Origin: Deltaproteobacteria bacterium
GTDB lineage: Bacteria; Desulfobacterota; Syntrophia; Syntrophales; UBA5619
Reading direction: 5' to 3'
Assembly (NCBI GenBank): GCA_021372695.1
Contig: JAJFTY010000054.1
Coordinates: forward strand, 66,476 to 130,475
DNA length: 64,000 nucleotides
Below the pieces are notes generated by a model. The model had not been told where the DNA came from. It worked only from the letters and a program-made list of their open reading frames with translations, and did no database searches. Positions 62,549 to 64,000 of this stretch are shown in pieces. The position numbers and the translations under genes are program-made. Every line of letters starts with the position of its first letter. Within the stretch, counting starts at the first letter, position 1.

Positions 62549-63280
62549 ATGAGAGAGAACCTGTACGAATATCTGGCCGGCAACGAGTATCCGGGCCGTG
62601 GCATCTGTATCGGAAAAACGCCCGGCGGCAAGAAGGCGATGATTGCCTACTTCATCATGGGTCGCAGTGTGAACAGCCGCAACCGCGTGTTTGACCGCAT
62701 CGAAGGCGGTATCCGCACCATGGCTGCCGACCCTTCGAAGATGACCGACCCGCACCTGATCATTTACAATCCCGTGCTGACCCTGGACGACACCACGATC
62801 GTCACCAACGGCGACCAGACGGACACCATCCGTGATTTCATCGCCCGCAACGTCTGCCCCGGCTATGGTTTTGAGGCTGCGCTCGATACCCGCACTTTTG
62901 AGGATGACGGCCCCAACTGGACGCCCCGCATTTCCGGTGTGGTGGATATGCGCACCGGCGGCTACAAGCTGAGCATCTTGAAGAGCGACAATGGCAATGA
63001 AAAAAGCGTTCAGCGCTTTACCTTCGATTATCCGCAGCCCCTTGCGGGAGAGGGACACTTTATCAGCACCTACAGGTGCAACGGCGCTCCGATTCCCAGC
63101 TTCGTGGGCGAGCCGCTACGCGTGGCCCTGGACGCGGAAGACCCGGGCAAATACGCCGGCAAGCTGTGGGAAGCCCTGAACGGGGATAACAAGGTGAGCC
63201 TTTTCGTGCGCGCCATTGACCTGGCGGCTCATACGCACGAAGACGTCATCATCAACAAATACGAAACCGTCAAGGGATAG
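62549..63280 (+). CDS. IMP cyclohydrolase-like protein (PurO family)
   Basis: A 243-residue protein of the archaeal-type (PurO) IMP cyclohydrolase family: NEYPGRGICIGKTPGGKKAMIAYFIMGRS, NSRNRVF, DPSKMTDPHLIIYNP, TNGDQTDTIRDFI and YETVKG. This family closes FAICAR to IMP, independently of PurH. In bacteria it is mainly seen in Firmicutes, so transfer is plausible. AAGGAGAGAATAAGAG precedes the ATG. No other purine gene is close, and its link to the amine island is unclear. Confidence 0.82.
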   Translation: MRENLYEYLAGNEYPGRGICIGKTPGGKKAMIAYFIMGRSVNSRNRVFDRIEGGIRTMAADPSKMTDPHLIIYNPVLTLDDTTIVTNGDQTDTIRDFIARNVCPGYGFEAALDTRTFEDDGPNWTPRISGVVDMRTGGYKLSILKSDNGNEKSVQRFTFDYPQPLAGEGHFISTYRCNGAPIPSFVGEPLRVALDAEDPGKYAGKLWEALNGDNKVSLFVRAIDLAAHTHEDVIINKYETVKG

Positions 63281-64000
63281 CGACTGCCTCTGCGGCAATG
63301 GCACAGGAATGGGCTCGACCTCCGCGCGGTTCCTTCCGTCGCGGAACCCCGGGGCTGAAAAGGGCGGTGCATTGGTCGCGTACTTGAGGTCCAGACTGAC
63401 GTAGTCCCGGTAGCTGATGTGAATCTTTTGCGGGAATCCCGGGCAATGGAGCTTCACTCCCCCATATTGCCGGCCGTGGCAACGATCTCGATTATCCATG
63501 TCTGGGACGATGCCGGGCGGAGAAACCGAAGAACAGCCCGCAAGCCAGGAGCACAACACATTTCTTCATGACCCCTCTCCTTTCTCCGGAAGAAATGGCC
63601 AAGGTGTATTCGCCCGCCCTGAAAAAGGTAGCTGTTCCCAAGAGACCTTGACACGAGCCGCGGCACCGCGCCGGCCGTCAGTACGGGAGGATCCGGCATG
63701 CCCGTGCAGTGACCGTCAATGTCTCTGATCGGAGGAGAGAAACCGTTGGCCGGACCTTCAGGAAAACCGACCGGAGCTGCTGATTGAACTGAGGCGACCG
63801 TATACCACTTTTCAGCCGGTTTTCCCTCTATTTTTCTGGTTCCGGCGGAATCAAACGTCCGTTTCCGGAAGGATTCTTCGGCGAATGCGGCTAGTTGAGG
63901 AATATCTACAGGCTCAATGGGGATTCCTGGTGCGTGCCTCGCCGGATTGAATGAGCGCATACCTGGCCAGGGGTGGCGTCAACAGCATATTGATCACGGT
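63281..64000. other. Terminal 720 bp without an intact gene
   Basis: No reading frame here has convincing family motifs. The minus strand carries a clear ribosome site and signal peptide at 63492-63569 that soon hits a stop, with protein-like stretches in the two other frames further on (about 63281-63500). The remaining 63570-64000 shows nothing I can support. Confidence 0.5.
63492..63569 (-). pseudogene. Secreted-protein remnant (signal peptide, frameshifted)
   Basis: ATG at 63569 follows AAAGGAGAGGGGTC and encodes MKKCVVLLACGLFFGFSA, a good signal peptide, but the frame stops after 25 codons. Shifted frames just downstream continue with ASSQTWIIEIVATAGN and then KIHISYRDYVSLDLKYA, as if a secreted protein gene had suffered one or two frameshifts. 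It may also be a very short real peptide. Confidence 0.35.

Noticed and set aside
63454..63960. A 168-codon minus-strand frame
   Set aside because: No recognised family, and it overlaps the better-supported signal-peptide start at 63569 in another frame. Its composition does not look convincingly coding.

Overview
ORGANISM. The window looks like chromosomal DNA of an anaerobic Gram-negative bacterium, most likely a Desulfobacterota (former deltaproteobacterial) syntroph-like lineage. This is inference from gene content: lipid A and LPS export genes (lptF, lptG, arn), a type IV pilin with a sigma-54-type promoter, anaerobic-style fatty-acid oxidation genes, ETF, and corrinoid methyltransferases. 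No rRNA, transposase, integrase, phage gene or CRISPR array was seen. Most of the window is GC-rich with strong codon bias. The stretch at about 10.9-13.5 kb is clearly more AT-rich.

LAYOUT. (1) 0-6.2 kb: an HNH (YajD-like) protein, acetoacetyl-CoA synthetase, then on the minus strand a queD-folE2-nadE-zinc-ribbon operon. (2) 6.3-18.9 kb: a type IV pilin gene surrounded by a membrane glycosylation cassette. It holds four GT-C-like proteins on the plus strand, two of them TMTC-like with TPR tails, plus a divergent GT-C gene, two GT2 polyprenyl-phosphate sugar synthases and a methyltransferase. (3) 19-25.8 kb: a TetR regulator and a fadE-fadN-fadA-type beta-oxidation set. (4) 26-34.2 kb: housekeeping genes (nitrilase-family amidase, tRNA-Val, hemerythrin, panC, DUF502, ahcY, lptF/lptG, an enoyl-CoA isomerase). 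(5) 34.5-41.2 kb: an arnT-B-C-A(FT)-A(DH)-D operon for 4-amino-4-deoxy-L-arabinose modification of lipid A, with ArnA split into two genes. (6) 41.5-63.3 kb: a catabolic island. It has two Fe/2-aminoethylphosphonate-type ABC importers, a GntR/UTRA regulator, a transaldolase-like protein, a HisC-like aminotransferase, ETF beta and alpha, a dimethylglycine/sarcosine dehydrogenase-like flavoprotein, an MttB-type methyltransferase with a corrinoid protein, a second corrinoid protein with an MtmB-type methyltransferase, a nitroreductase and an IMP cyclohydrolase-like protein. (7) 63.3-64 kb: no intact gene, only a signal-peptide remnant.

HOW IT WORKS TOGETHER. The island in (6) is the most interesting part. 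It puts a corrinoid route (MttB-like and MtmB-like, both without an amber/pyrrolysine codon) beside a flavin/tetrahydrofolate N-demethylation route (DMGDH-like plus ETF). I infer stepwise removal of N-methyl groups from an imported quaternary amine such as a betaine. The MtmB-like protein is especially notable because characterised MtmB enzymes carry pyrrolysine, and here that alignment position is isoleucine. The second notable system is the pilin-linked TMTC-like/GT2 cassette in (2), a candidate pilus O-glycosylation machine. Substrates are not established for either system.

LIMITS. All calls come from reading sequence and recollection of families. No alignment or database search was run. 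Start sites are chosen from visible ribosome-binding sites.
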